DNA of 54,835 bases from Eubacteriales bacterium (GCA_030529655.1 JAUMWJ010000007.1:1-54835); one strand, 5' to 3'. Positions 8,734 to 16,800 are shown, counted from the first letter of the stretch. Numbers and translations: made by a program. The notes: generated from the sequence alone by a model not told the origin.

Positions 8734-9312
8734 TTAAGTCCTCCAGAGTTTCGATAGGATCTTTGCCATCAGCAGCCCTGCCCCTACTGACAGAACGGAA
8801 GAAAACCACACAGCCGGCAGTATATCAAAGGGCGTGCGGCAGCCGTGAGCCGCACGGACACCGGCAATGGTGGTGGGGAGCAACTGGATCGAGGCGGTGT
8901 TAAGTACCACCAACAGGCACAGTTCGTCGGTAGCGGTGCCGTCTGCGCCGCGTGCCATGCGCCGTGCGGCCCGGATACCAAGCGGCGTGGCGGCATTGCC
9001 AAGCCCCAGCAGATTGGCGGAAATATTGGCGGATATGGCACTGAGGGTTTCCTCATCTTGACTGCTTCGCGGCATCATTCGCCGGAGAAAGGGACGAAAC
9101 AGCCGCGCCAAGAGTGCGGATAGTCCGCAGCGATTCATCATTTCCATCACACCCGTCCACAGACAGATGACACCTGCCATAGACAGGCACAGCTCCACGG
9201 CGGCAGCCGCGCCGTCCAATGCGGCTGTGCCGATTTGCCCGATATTTCCTGTGATTATCCCAAACAGCAGTGAAACAACAGCCATTCCCGTCCAAACCCA
9301 TGCCATTGCCAT
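8734..9312 (-). CDS. spmA: Spore maturation protein A
   Basis: Partner of SpmB in spore-core dehydration; a 192-residue protein with a Gate domain and several membrane helices. The family pattern ISANLLGLGNAATPLGIRA (near residue 98) is intact. The ATG at 9312 follows AGAGGTGAT; a second ATG two codons later is also possible, and longer readings upstream lack a site. A sigma-E-like promoter pattern precedes it, which fits sporulation expression. Confidence 0.92.
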   Translation of the reverse strand: MAMAWVWTGMAVVSLLFGIITGNIGQIGTAALDGAAAAVELCLSMAGVICLWTGVMEMMNRCGLSALLARLFRPFLRRMMPRSSQDEETLSAISANISANLLGLGNAATPLGIRAARRMARGADGTATDELCLLVVLNTASIQLLPTTIAGVRAAHGCRTPFDILPAVWFSSVLSVGAGLLMAKILSKLWRT

Positions 9313-9329
9313 ATCATCACCTCTGCCTA

Positions 9330-9357
9330 TATATATGCACCGCTTAAGGGAATATTT
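9330..9357 (-). promoter_or_regulatory. Possible sigma-E-type promoter of spmAB
   Basis: Minus strand: AAATATT (9357-9351), 13-bp spacer, CATATATA (9337-9330), about 17 bp before the spmA start. It resembles mother-cell sigma-E promoters (ATATT / CATACAAT type). No good sigma-A promoter is seen here. Confidence 0.4.
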
Positions 9358-9376
9358 TTGAATAAAATGTAAAAAT

Positions 9377-9383
9377 TGTCGAA
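9377..9383 (+). promoter_or_regulatory. Candidate Spo0A (0A) box
   Basis: An exact TGTCGAA heptamer lies 6 bp upstream of the abrB -35. In Bacillus, Spo0A~P represses abrB, so the context is meaningful, though a single heptamer can occur by chance. Confidence 0.4.
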
Positions 9384-9389
9384 ATTCTG

Positions 9390-9418
9390 TTGACTTTCCG
9401 AAGGCAATATGCCATAAT
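9390..9418 (+). promoter_or_regulatory. Promoter of the abrB-like gene
   Basis: TTGACT (9390-9395), 17-bp spacer, CATAAT (9413-9418), placing the start near 9425 and leaving a leader of about 57 nt. Confidence 0.7.
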
Positions 9419-9481
9419 TTTAACAAAGTCGCCAATATTAGGAAATTGGCTAACTACATATTAGGGAAATAGGAGAAAAAT

Positions 9482-9727
9482 ATGAAATCGACCGGTATCG
9501 TAAGAAAGGTGGATGAACTGGGACGGATCGTATTGCCTATTGAGCTGCGCCGCACCATGGACATTGCCGAAAAAGATGCTCTCGAGATCTATGTGGAGGG
9601 TTCTTCCGTGATTCTGAAGAAGTATCGTCCGAATTGTATGTTTTGTGACAGCAGTAAGGATGTACACGACTTCAAGGGAAAGAACATCTGCGGTAAATGT
9701 GTTCGTGAGCTGAAAGACACGCTGTAA
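9482..9727 (+). CDS. abrB: AbrB-family transition-state regulator with a Cys4 tail
   Basis: An 81-residue DNA-binding protein. Residues 1-50 form the AbrB swapped-hairpin domain (STGIVRKVDELGRIVLPIEL). The C-terminus has CMFC and CGKC pairs 17 residues apart, probably a small zinc site as in clostridial AbrB proteins. In Bacillus AbrB represses stationary-phase genes and is itself controlled by Spo0A; a TGTCGAA box is present upstream here. In Bacillus abrB is convergent with yabC (rsmI); here the mobile element starts a few bases after the stop codon, and rsmI lies beyond its other end. Confidence 0.9.
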   Translation: MKSTGIVRKVDELGRIVLPIELRRTMDIAEKDALEIYVEGSSVILKKYRPNCMFCDSSKDVHDFKGKNICGKCVRELKDTL

Positions 9728-9730
9728 CCA

Positions 9731-9777
9731 ACAAAAAAAGCACTTCACTTTTGCCACGTGTGCATAAAGAAGTAATT
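9731..9777 (+). repeat. Left terminal inverted repeat of the element
   Basis: The left end matches the reverse complement of 24035-24080 over about 46 bp, with shared blocks around GCACTTCAC, ACGTG and GAAGTAATT, one single-base gap and a TTTT/AAAA swap. Probably the recombinase binding region. Confidence 0.8.
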
Positions 9778-9790
9778 TAATCATGGAATG

Positions 9791-9825
9791 AGGAGTAGTC
9801 CGAAAAGGACTACTCCTTTCCTTTT
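9791..9825 (+). terminator. Terminator just inside the left end
   Basis: AGGAGTAGTCC / GGACTACTCCT (9791-9801 with 9807-9817), GAAAA loop, followed by TTTCCTTTT on the plus strand. It would stop abrB read-through from entering the element. Confidence 0.75.
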
Positions 9826-9838
9826 GCTGAGGTTATCC

Positions 9839-11539
9839 TTAGTTTTGCTCGTGCATATCAGCTAGCGTTTGTAATTCCTGTTGTGTGGGTCTTTCAAACA
9901 ACCCTACGCCGGTAAAGTAAATATCTACCTTGACGTGGCAGTGCCCATCATACTTATCGTTGTTATGAACTTCAATGCGTTGGATCATCATATTTACGAT
10001 TTCCGGTGTTAGCTCCCGCATTTCTGAATATTGGCGAAATCCATTTAAAAGCATCCTCACATCAACGGAGTTCTGCTCTGCTTTGGCAAGCTGTTCTTCC
10101 GCATCGGCAATGGATTGCTTCAACGCACGTTGCTCCGATTCATAATCAGCTGTCATCGTCATAAAACGTTCGTCGGAAATCACACCGTTCACATTCTTTT
10201 CAAACAGGCTGGAAATGTTGCGGTCTATTTCTTTGATACGTTTGTTGCTGTTGAGGATGGTGCTTTTCAATGCCTGAATATCACTATCTCTACCAGCGGC
10301 ATTGCGCATTTTGATTAGATTGAGAAAGTCCTGTTCGTAACATCGAATGAAATCAGCAATATCGCTGATTGCTTCCGTTACAAGCTTTTCAAGTACCACA
10401 TCACGGATAAAGTGGATCTTGCAGGTGCCACTCGCGCTATTGTAATTGGAACAACGGAAGAACTCCTGATCTTTCCTCAGGCTTTTGGAGGCGCAAAAAT
10501 ACATCTTTGCTCCGCAATCCGGGCAATACACCAACCCGCTGAACAGGCTTTTTCGTCCTGTGGCAGTCGGCCTGCGTTTGTTTTCCCTCAACACCTGTAC
10601 ACGCTCCCATACGTCTTCTGAAATAATTGGCTCTTGCATATTGGGAAGAATCTGCTGCTCTTCTGCCAGATTATGAACTGTTTTGTGAACCTTATAGCTG
10701 ATAGTCGTACTTTTGAAATTTACAGCACATCCAGTGTACTGTCGGTTTCCCAGAATGGATACGATTGTAGAACTACCCCAACGAAACGGCTTGACAGGAA
10801 GATCATTGCTTGTCTTTTTGCCTTTGGAGTGAAAATACTCCGTGGGAGTCATAACCTGTTCTTTTTCGAGCTGCCTTGCGATTTGTGCTGGCCCGCGTCC
10901 GGCAAGGCAAAGATCGTATATCCTGCGGACGACCTCTGCTGCTGGTTCGTCGATCAGCCAGTGATCCTCGTCATCGGGATTCTTCTTGTAGCCGTAAGGT
11001 ACGGCAGAAGAAATGCGCTTGCCGTTTTCTGCTTTCATACGATTTACCGCGCGAATTTTCTTTGATGTCTGTGCCGCATACCATTCGTTGAAAATATTAT
11101 GGAATGGCATCATTTCTGCACCAGTGTTCTGTTCGGTGTCCACATTCTCCTGAATGGCAATAAAACGTACGCCCAATGTTGGATACTTGATCTCAAGGTA
11201 CTGCCCGGCTTCCAGATAGTTTCTGCCGAAACGGGACAGATCCTTTACGATGACTGTTCCAATCTCGCCCCTTTCTATCATTTCTTCCATTCGGATGAAA
11301 TCTGGTCTATCGAAAGTAGTACCCGAAACGCCATCATCTACAAAGAACTCTGTGTTTGTGAAGCCGTGCCGCTTTGCAAAGTCGAGCAGCATCTTCTTCT
11401 GGTTTGTGATCGAGTTCGACTCGTCCTCAACCTTGCGCTTCCGTTTGGCTTTTTCCTCCGGCAGATCATCCTGAGATAAGCGGCAGTAAAGAGCCGTAAT
11501 TTTATTGTTTTGCCCTGTCATATTGTTTGCTGTTGTCAT
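9839..11539 (-). CDS. tnpX: Large serine recombinase (TnpX-like)
   Basis: Excises and integrates the element. The 566-residue protein has an N-terminal resolvase domain with ITALYCRLSQDD holding the catalytic Ser, VKDLSRFGRNYLEAGQYLE near residue 105, a recombinase domain, a zinc-ribbon with CPDC and a second Cys pair (near residue 345), a coiled coil, and a C-terminal DUF4368-like segment with KVDIYFTGVGLF. These domains in this order are typical of Tn4451 TnpX relatives. The ATG at 11539 follows AAAGGAG at good spacing; an upstream TTG would overlap that site. It is the last gene of the mobilization run and adjoins the left terminal repeat. Confidence 0.93.
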   Translation of the reverse strand: MTTANNMTGQNNKITALYCRLSQDDLPEEKAKRKRKVEDESNSITNQKKMLLDFAKRHGFTNTEFFVDDGVSGTTFDRPDFIRMEEMIERGEIGTVIVKDLSRFGRNYLEAGQYLEIKYPTLGVRFIAIQENVDTEQNTGAEMMPFHNIFNEWYAAQTSKKIRAVNRMKAENGKRISSAVPYGYKKNPDDEDHWLIDEPAAEVVRRIYDLCLAGRGPAQIARQLEKEQVMTPTEYFHSKGKKTSNDLPVKPFRWGSSTIVSILGNRQYTGCAVNFKSTTISYKVHKTVHNLAEEQQILPNMQEPIISEDVWERVQVLRENKRRPTATGRKSLFSGLVYCPDCGAKMYFCASKSLRKDQEFFRCSNYNSASGTCKIHFIRDVVLEKLVTEAISDIADFIRCYEQDFLNLIKMRNAAGRDSDIQALKSTILNSNKRIKEIDRNISSLFEKNVNGVISDERFMTMTADYESEQRALKQSIADAEEQLAKAEQNSVDVRMLLNGFRQYSEMRELTPEIVNMMIQRIEVHNNDKYDGHCHVKVDIYFTGVGLFERPTQQELQTLADMHEQN

Positions 11540-11624
11540 GTTATCTTTTCTCCTTTCAGACAACCGGGCATAGCAAAGGCAAATATAGCTTACTATGCCC
11601 AGTCGATATTGTGAAATGTGCGGA

Positions 11625-11813
11625 TCAGAGACTCTTACGTTTCAGAAGCTCCGTAAACTGATCCAGTACGGTCTGTTTTCCATCCGGATTAAAATGCGTC
11701 GTCACATCATAGATCGTCCCGCCGATTTTCATCGAAAATGAGTTATCGGCATGGACTAAAACATCCTCCGTAAGAGTCGGAGGATGAGGGGTAATATTCA
11801 GCTTTTCATTCAT
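11625..11813 (-). CDS. tnpW: Transposon-encoded protein TnpW-like
   Basis: A 62-residue protein, MNEKLNITPHPPTLTEDV at its start and ending DQFTELLKRKSL, with the GGTIYDVTTHFNPDGKQTV core typical of the small TnpW family found beside TnpX recombinases. Biochemical function is unknown. The ATG at 11813 has AAGGAGG at proper spacing, whereas the ATG at 11819 would abut it. The early coding sequence contains a segment complementary to this ribosome binding site and a second copy of the site, suggesting translational control. Confidence 0.8.
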   Translation of the reverse strand: MNEKLNITPHPPTLTEDVLVHADNSFSMKIGGTIYDVTTHFNPDGKQTVLDQFTELLKRKSL

Positions 11814-11825
11814 ATACATCCTCCT
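11762..11825 (-). promoter_or_regulatory. SD / anti-SD / anti-anti-SD arrangement in tnpW mRNA
   Basis: In the mRNA the site GGAGGATG (11824-11817) is followed by CATCCTCCG (11786-11778), which is complementary to it, and then by CGGAGGATG (11770-11762), which can pair with the same anti-SD. Two mutually exclusive stems are possible: one masks and one frees the ribosome binding site. Confidence 0.5.
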
Positions 11826-12697
11826 TATCGTTCTCGCTCTCGCTGGCGATGCAAAAATTTCTTGTAATAATCAACTGCTTTTAAGACAAACTCTTCCTGC
11901 TGCTGGACAGACAGATTCTGCGGCAGGCGGTCACGGAGCTTGTCCATTGGAATCTTCAGCGTTTCCCTCTGATTTGGTTTCTCCTGCGACAGCATCTCAG
12001 AGATTTCATAGTGAGAAAGGTTCCCGTCTTTATACAGGTTCTTCATATGAAAAGCTTGCGAATAAGATGGCGTACAGTCGTTTGCCCTGCATTCTTCCCA
12101 AACACACCGCTGCGCTTCATGGCTGAGATAGGATAGTTCCACGCCGACGGACAGCGCCATCTTGCCCTCGTCCATCCAATCCAGCAGTTCGGGGATGAGG
12201 TGTGTCAGACGGATATAGCGCTTTATTTGACGGGCACTATCATCAGCGGTTTCTGCTATCTGCTCATCGGTTCTTAACTTCGGGCCAACTTGGCCCGAAG
12301 TTATGTCTGTGCGTTTGCCTTGATGCTTCATAGCATCATATTTCATCTTGTACGCAAATGCTTTTTCAGACGGCAGAATATGCTCGCGATGCAGGTTGCT
12401 GTCTACCACCGCAATAGCGGCAGCGTCGCGATCAATGGCATGAATTAAGGCAGGTACTGTTTCCAGTCCTGCCTTTTGTGCTGCGTGTAAGCGGCGGTGT
12501 CCGCTTACTACCTCGTATTCATCTGTGGTATCCTCCAGTGGCCTGACAATCAGCGGAGAAAGAATGCCCTGTGTCTGGATGCTGTCAACCAGCGTGTTCA
12601 TCTCCTCGTTGTCGAGCACCTTGTAGGGATGTCCCTCAAAGGGGTGTAATTTTGATACCGGAATAGCTACCGGCTTTTTCATAGTGTTGTTTTTCAT
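11825..12697 (-). CDS. ParB/Spo0J-family protein
   Basis: A 290-residue protein with an N-terminal ParB nuclease-like/CTP-binding domain: PVSKLHPFEGHPYKV, VSGHRRLHAAQKAG (near residue 65) and VDSNLHREHILPSEKA (near residue 98), followed by a helix-turn-helix around DSARQIKRYIRLTHLIPELL. Such proteins accompany Tn4451-like mobilizable elements; no ParA is nearby, so partition in the classical sense is unlikely and a regulatory or maintenance role is inferred. Its ATG overlaps the relaxase stop codon by 4 bp. A 13-bp perfect inverted repeat lies within the gene. Confidence 0.87.
   Translation of the reverse strand: MKNNTMKKPVAIPVSKLHPFEGHPYKVLDNEEMNTLVDSIQTQGILSPLIVRPLEDTTDEYEVVSGHRRLHAAQKAGLETVPALIHAIDRDAAAIAVVDSNLHREHILPSEKAFAYKMKYDAMKHQGKRTDITSGQVGPKLRTDEQIAETADDSARQIKRYIRLTHLIPELLDWMDEGKMALSVGVELSYLSHEAQRCVWEECRANDCTPSYSQAFHMKNLYKDGNLSHYEISEMLSQEKPNQRETLKIPMDKLRDRLPQNLSVQQQEEFVLKAVDYYKKFLHRQRERER
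12276..12302. repeat. 27-bp near-perfect palindrome inside the parB-like gene
   Basis: Arms AACTTCGGGCCAA and TTGGCCCGAAGTT (12276-12288 and 12290-12302) around a single C. It falls in a linker between the ParB core and the helix-turn-helix, where coding constraint may be low, and could be a protein-binding site. Confidence 0.6.
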
Positions 12698-14073
12698 CGT
12701 TCGTAATTCCTCTCTTTCTTTTTGAGTGTCATATTGGTTTCTTCATAAATGGTTTGCTGCGGTACTTCATAGCCATCTACACGAGCCTCATTGGCAGTGA
12801 CTCTATCCAGTGTCTCTTGGATATGCTTTGAGTGCTCCTCTATCGTATAGTTGCATTTGAGGTACTTGCGCAGCTTGGACATCTCCTCTGTCAGCGATGC
12901 TTTCCTTTTCCGCAGTACCACCTTATCCTCAGGAGCGGCCCTGCGGATTTTATTTTGCAGTTTGGTGCGCTGTGCTGTCAGATCGTTGAGTCTGTCCTCC
13001 AGATCCTGCCTGTCAAAGTACAGATCATCCAGCGTGTTAACGCAATGGCGATCCATATAGTCAAGCTCTGCCGTGTACTGATCCAGCTTACGCAGTTCCT
13101 GCTTGAGATAGGGACTGGTCGGCTCATAGTACTGCGTTTCCGGGAAGATCCCCAGCTCATAACAGAAATACACGTAAAGATTACGAATGTACCTTGTGTA
13201 CCGAAACGGCGTGTAGTATTTGTCATAGCTGCGTGGCATATAGGGAGTGTAATCGACTATTGCTTCCTTGCTGCCGTAGTATGCACGACTGCCTACATGC
13301 TGCTCCCAATAGGTTGGTGTCCACTGCTCGTCCAAGGTATCCAATCGCGTAAAATGCTGATACTGTGGCAGCCGTATCTTCCAATGCTTGCCGCTGAAAT
13401 CTGTAATGTATCCCAGACGCTGCAGATATTGCTCGGCATCGGATACATTGACGCTGTTCGCAAATGCTTCGCGGATATCCTTGCGGTATACGTTGTACCT
13501 TGTAGGCTTGCCGTTTTTCTCATCCAGCCATACAGGCCGTGATGGTGCTTTATGCGGTCGGGTAATAATGGAAAGGCCATATTCCTGGCACAGCCGGTCT
13601 GATGTATCCCGCAAGCGTTGCTGTTCTTTCTTGGAGTAGTTATACTTACCACCGTCACGGAAGGATACGGAATTGAAAGCAAAGTGATTATGGATATGAT
13701 CTTTATCCAAATGCGTGGTGACCACGATTTGGAACCGATCGCCCCACATCTCCTTTGCCAGCTTAACACCGATCTCATGTGCCAGCTGCGGTTTCACTTC
13801 GCCTACCTTGAAGCTCTGGTAGCCATGCCATGCGATATAGTTATCGTTCTTGCCGTATTGCTTCTTGGTCAGGATCATCTGCTGTAAGGCGATAGGCTTT
13901 GCACAGTTGATGGTGGATACATATTCCTCGCGGGTCTTATCCTCTCGGCGGACATACTCGAAAACATTGAAGAAGTCCCCTGTTCCTTTCGGGACAGTCT
14001 TCTCCGGATTCTCCACATAGTCGATGAGATCGCGGAGCCGTCCTTTGATATGCCATAGGCTGGTTGTTGCCAT
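12694..14073 (-). CDS. Relaxase / mobilization nuclease
   Basis: Nicks oriT and leads strand transfer during mobilization. The 459-residue protein has the relaxase three-histidine motif in HLDKDHIHNHFAFNSVSF (near residue 125) and an N-terminal relaxase domain, followed by a long charged helical region. Family level is MobP/Relaxase-type (Pfam Relaxase). It overlaps the parB-like start by 4 bp and follows the mobC-like gene by one base, forming a tight operon mobC-relaxase-parB-tnpW-tnpX. Confidence 0.92.
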   Translation of the reverse strand: MATTSLWHIKGRLRDLIDYVENPEKTVPKGTGDFFNVFEYVRREDKTREEYVSTINCAKPIALQQMILTKKQYGKNDNYIAWHGYQSFKVGEVKPQLAHEIGVKLAKEMWGDRFQIVVTTHLDKDHIHNHFAFNSVSFRDGGKYNYSKKEQQRLRDTSDRLCQEYGLSIITRPHKAPSRPVWLDEKNGKPTRYNVYRKDIREAFANSVNVSDAEQYLQRLGYITDFSGKHWKIRLPQYQHFTRLDTLDEQWTPTYWEQHVGSRAYYGSKEAIVDYTPYMPRSYDKYYTPFRYTRYIRNLYVYFCYELGIFPETQYYEPTSPYLKQELRKLDQYTAELDYMDRHCVNTLDDLYFDRQDLEDRLNDLTAQRTKLQNKIRRAAPEDKVVLRKRKASLTEEMSKLRKYLKCNYTIEEHSKHIQETLDRVTANEARVDGYEVPQQTIYEETNMTLKKKERNYER

Positions 14074-14074
14074 A

Positions 14075-14335
14075 TCACATCACCTTCTGCAAACGCAAAA
14101 TGAGCTGTGCCAGTAACTTCTGTTTTTCCGGCGACAGCTCATCCAAAACGGTATACAGTTCATTCAGTAGTTCCCAGAATTCATCCGGTGGTTTTGCCTG
14201 CGGTGGCTGTTTGGAACAGCAGCGCAATACATAGGCAGTAGCAGATAGTCCGCTGCGTTTCGCGGCTTTCATGATTCGGTCTTTCTCGCTTGGCTGGAGC
14301 CGCAATTCCAGCCGAGCGGTCTTGTTATTCTTCAT
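14075..14335 (-). CDS. MobC-like relaxosome accessory protein
   Basis: An 86-residue protein with a ribbon-helix-helix start (ARLELRLQPSEKDRIMKAAK RSGLS region, residues 6-30) and a leucine-rich C-terminal helix. Such proteins bind oriT and assist the relaxase. It is the first gene of the mobilization operon, directly downstream of the candidate oriT, and has a GGAGGAGAT site. Confidence 0.82.
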   Translation of the reverse strand: MKNNKTARLELRLQPSEKDRIMKAAKRSGLSATAYVLRCCSKQPPQAKPPDEFWELLNELYTVLDELSPEKQKLLAQLILRLQKVM

Positions 14336-14367
14336 TTTATCTCCTCCTTTTCAGTTGTTGGGGTATT

Positions 14368-14475
14368 CAGGGGCGTCCCCTGGGTAAGGTCCACACCCGG
14401 CAGCGGTGTGGATCAGGGTGGATTTTGTACGGCAAAATCCGATGCTCGCTATCCCTGCGGACAGGGTGAAACGGG
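14368..14475. other. Candidate origin of transfer (oriT)
   Basis: A non-coding stretch beside mobC with three consecutive hairpins: CAGGGG/CCCCTG (14368-14382), TCCACACC/GGTGTGGA (14390-14412) and GGATTTTG/CAAAATCC (14420-14440), followed by a smaller CCCTG...CAGGG. Position and inverted-repeat density fit an oriT; the nick site cannot be assigned by eye. Confidence 0.5.
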
Positions 14476-14477
14476 CA

Positions 14478-14516
14478 TAAAAATAACACCTGCCGATTTT
14501 CACCGGTAGGTGTTAT
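14478..14516 (-). terminator. Terminator of the sigma-like gene
   Basis: ATAACACCTGCCG / CGGTAGGTGTTAT (about 14483-14495 with 14504-14516; one G-T pair) followed on the minus strand by ATTTTTATG. It separates the sigma-like gene from the mobilization operon. Confidence 0.8.
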
Positions 14517-15409
14517 ACGATCTTTGGCTCCGAAAAGCCAAGGTCTTCATTTGCGTACTTCTCGTAAGCCTGTCCAATCTTACGGATCCGCTTGAGTACG
14601 CCGCTATGGTTTTTGTAGCCCAGCTTATCGGCTACCTCTTGCAGGGTATAGCCCTGCATACGGAGTTCCAATATCTGTCGGTCTTTATCCGACAGAGTGG
14701 ATAGGAAGTCCTCTACAAATGTTTCACTTATCACCTCACTTTCGACATGGGCACTCTCATCCTCATGATCCCATTGCACACCGTTGTGCGCCAGCATATA
14801 GTCCTCTTGGAAACTCTCCAGTGATATCTGCGGATGCTGCGTACGGGTGTGATACCACTTGCGCATGAAGTCCGTTTTCTGATGACTCTTGCGGAAATCA
14901 AAGTCTTCAAAGCAGCGATGCTCCTGTGCCACCTGGATGACCTCATTCATATGATACTTCTCCATAGCAGCGGGGACTGCATGCGTCAGATAGAGATTCA
15001 CATCCGCTTCCGGCACATAGCCACACCACGAATCACAGTATTTGAGCAGTTTGTCGGCGGTAGGAAGTATCCTCTCGTCAATCAGCTCTCTGATCCAGAA
15101 GTCTGGGTTATGGGCAAATTTCCAGGCAGGATCGTACCCGGAGTATATCTCCATATACTCACTGAATCCCATATGCGGCCAGACCATGTAGGCGGCTGCG
15201 TCGATGATGAGCAGCAGGAACAGATCACTCTCCACGATCTCACACGCTGCGCGATTCATGACAAGCTGTTGGGGATTGCGCGGAAGAGAATTCAGTTCCT
15301 CACCGCAACAAGCCAGGAAACTTCGAGGGATAAAGTAGTAAAATGGAAGATACTCAATATTGCGAAACGGTGTGAGCGAACCATCCTTTCGCCTTAAAAC
15401 TATAGGCAT
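14513..15409 (-). CDS. Sigma-70 region 4-like regulator of the element
   Basis: A 298-residue protein. The C-terminal ~60 residues form a sigma region 4/LuxR-like helix-turn-helix (LSDKDRQILELRMQGYTLQEVADKLGY split around residues 235-262). The N-terminal ~200 residues match nothing I recognise and contain a hydrophobic stretch LFLLLIIDAAAYMVW near residue 64. Proteins of this kind are common in clostridial conjugative and mobilizable elements and probably regulate transfer genes. The ATG follows GAAAGGAGG, and an inverted repeat lies in the leader. Confidence 0.75.
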   Translation of the reverse strand: MPIVLRRKDGSLTPFRNIEYLPFYYFIPRSFLACCGEELNSLPRNPQQLVMNRAACEIVESDLFLLLIIDAAAYMVWPHMGFSEYMEIYSGYDPAWKFAHNPDFWIRELIDERILPTADKLLKYCDSWCGYVPEADVNLYLTHAVPAAMEKYHMNEVIQVAQEHRCFEDFDFRKSHQKTDFMRKWYHTRTQHPQISLESFQEDYMLAHNGVQWDHEDESAHVESEVISETFVEDFLSTLSDKDRQILELRMQGYTLQEVADKLGYKNHSGVLKRIRKIGQAYEKYANEDLGFSEPKIV

Positions 15410-15427
15410 ATTTCTCGCCTCCTTTCC

Positions 15428-15444
15428 AGAGGATAGTGTCCTCT
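15428..15444. repeat. Inverted repeat in the leader of the sigma-like gene
   Basis: AGAGGA / TCCTCT with a 5-bp centre, about 20 bp upstream of the start codon. Either an operator or a hairpin close to the ribosome binding site. Confidence 0.45.
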
Positions 15445-15497
15445 AATTGTGCTCGACATAACTGACGCCGAATTGTTCCTGCTTACAGAGAAAATTA

Positions 15498-15532
15498 TAA
15501 AAAAATAACTGTCCACGAATGTGGACAGTTAT
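15498..15532 (-). terminator. Terminator of the ABC transporter operon
   Basis: ATAACTGTCCAC / GTGGACAGTTAT (15505-15516 with 15521-15532), GAAT loop, followed on the minus strand by a run of seven or more T. Confidence 0.9.
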
Positions 15533-15547
15533 CGAATTATCTCTCAA

Positions 15548-16162
15548 TTACCTCTCACTAGTATTTACTTGAATGAATTTTCTGGTAGGGTAATTTGTTA
15601 CCTGTAGCCAAATATTACTTTGCCCGAGATTATTCCATTCTAAAGCTGAAAAGCGATATTGATAAAGATCAAATGGCAACACAATATCACACGCAGTACC
15701 ATCCTGCAATCGAATTCCAGTATTGTCATTCAATACTGGATTTATCACTTCAAGAAGATCCCAATCCATATTCATTAGCATATCTGTAGTATATAACAAC
15801 AGTTCTGTTAGCGGGAATCCTTCCGCGGTGCTATCCTGCTGTGAAATGGTAACTTCGACCAATGCAACCTTATCAGGGATTCGACTACGGTCACTTCCAT
15901 CATAAGCCAATGTTGAAGTGTATGTGTTGTAGTCTACGATCTCAAAGCCGTTGACCTTAAGCATATATCCGTCCGCCGCCAAATTATATCCCATATAATC
16001 TGAAGCAACCGGGACTGTTTCTCCAATCGAGTATGTCTTTTCCGTATTTGCCGCCCATCGTTTCTGGTAGTCTTGATTGATTGCTCTGTAACGAACCAAC
16101 CAAGCGCATACAAGAACTATTGTACCTGCGAGAGTCAGCCAAAGTTTCTTCTTATTCTTCAT
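15548..16162 (-). CDS. Membrane-anchored protein linked to the ABC transporter (DUF5028-like)
   Basis: A 204-residue protein with one N-terminal membrane anchor (residues ~6-24, KLWLTLAGTIVLVCAWL) and an extracytoplasmic domain of mixed beta character, including AADGYMLKVNGFEIVDYNTY. It resembles DUF5028-type proteins found beside similar ABC transporters, but I am not certain of the family. It overlaps the ATPase stop by 4 bp and is last in the operon before a strong terminator. Possible accessory or substrate-sensing protein. Confidence 0.7.
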   Translation of the reverse strand: MKNKKKLWLTLAGTIVLVCAWLVRYRAINQDYQKRWAANTEKTYSIGETVPVASDYMGYNLAADGYMLKVNGFEIVDYNTYTSTLAYDGSDRSRIPDKVALVEVTISQQDSTAEGFPLTELLLYTTDMLMNMDWDLLEVINPVLNDNTGIRLQDGTACDIVLPFDLYQYRFSALEWNNLGQSNIWLQVTNYPTRKFIQVNTSER

Positions 16163-16800
16163 TTACTTATCACCGATGTCACCTTTCCATCTCGCATTTG
16201 AATAATAACATCCGATACTCTTTGTACAAAGTCTGCATCGTGGCATGCGATAACCACCAATGCACCGCGTTCACGCTCCTCAAGGATTAACTGCGCAATC
16301 ATACTAACACCATGCTCATCCAATGCATTGGTAGGTTCATCTAGAATAAGTAGTTCCGGTTTTTCCATTATAGCGGCGGCAATACCCAGGCGTTGTTTCA
16401 TGCCCAAAGAATATTTTTTGAAAGGGCGGTTATCGTCTGATTGCAGTCCTACTGCTTGTAATGTATTTTGGATATCAGGAACTGAAATCAATTGATTTAG
16501 TCCCGCAAGTAGCTCCAGATTTTTAAAACCAGTATATTCATCTACGAAAGCTGGACTCTCAATCATCGCGCCTACAGATGCTGGGAAATCCAAATCTCTA
16601 CCCAAATGACAATTGTTCGCCAACACTTTACCTTCTGTCGCATAGATCAGTCCGCACATTAGCCGTAAAAGCATTGTCTTACCTGATCCGTTTTCCCCTT
16701 GCAATCCGTAGACTTTTCCGCTTTCGAAATTCAAATTGATGTCTTGTAACACTGTAGTCCCACGAATAGTTTTTGTGACATGCTCTACTACAATATTCAT
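16159..16800 (-). CDS. ABC transporter ATP-binding protein
   Basis: A 213-residue ATPase of the BcrA/lantibiotic-immunity type that would energize the two permeases upstream. Walker A GENGSGKT (near residue 37), signature YSLGMKQRLGIAAA (near residue 128), Walker B LLILDEPTNALD and the switch His in IACHD are all present. The ATG at 16800 follows AAGGATG; a longer reading would run into the permease gene. Located in the mobile element's cargo operon, with a 4-bp overlap to the next gene. Confidence 0.92.
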   Translation of the reverse strand: MNIVVEHVTKTIRGTTVLQDINLNFESGKVYGLQGENGSGKTMLLRLMCGLIYATEGKVLANNCHLGRDLDFPASVGAMIESPAFVDEYTGFKNLELLAGLNQLISVPDIQNTLQAVGLQSDDNRPFKKYSLGMKQRLGIAAAIMEKPELLILDEPTNALDEHGVSMIAQLILEERERGALVVIACHDADFVQRVSDVIIQMRDGKVTSVISK

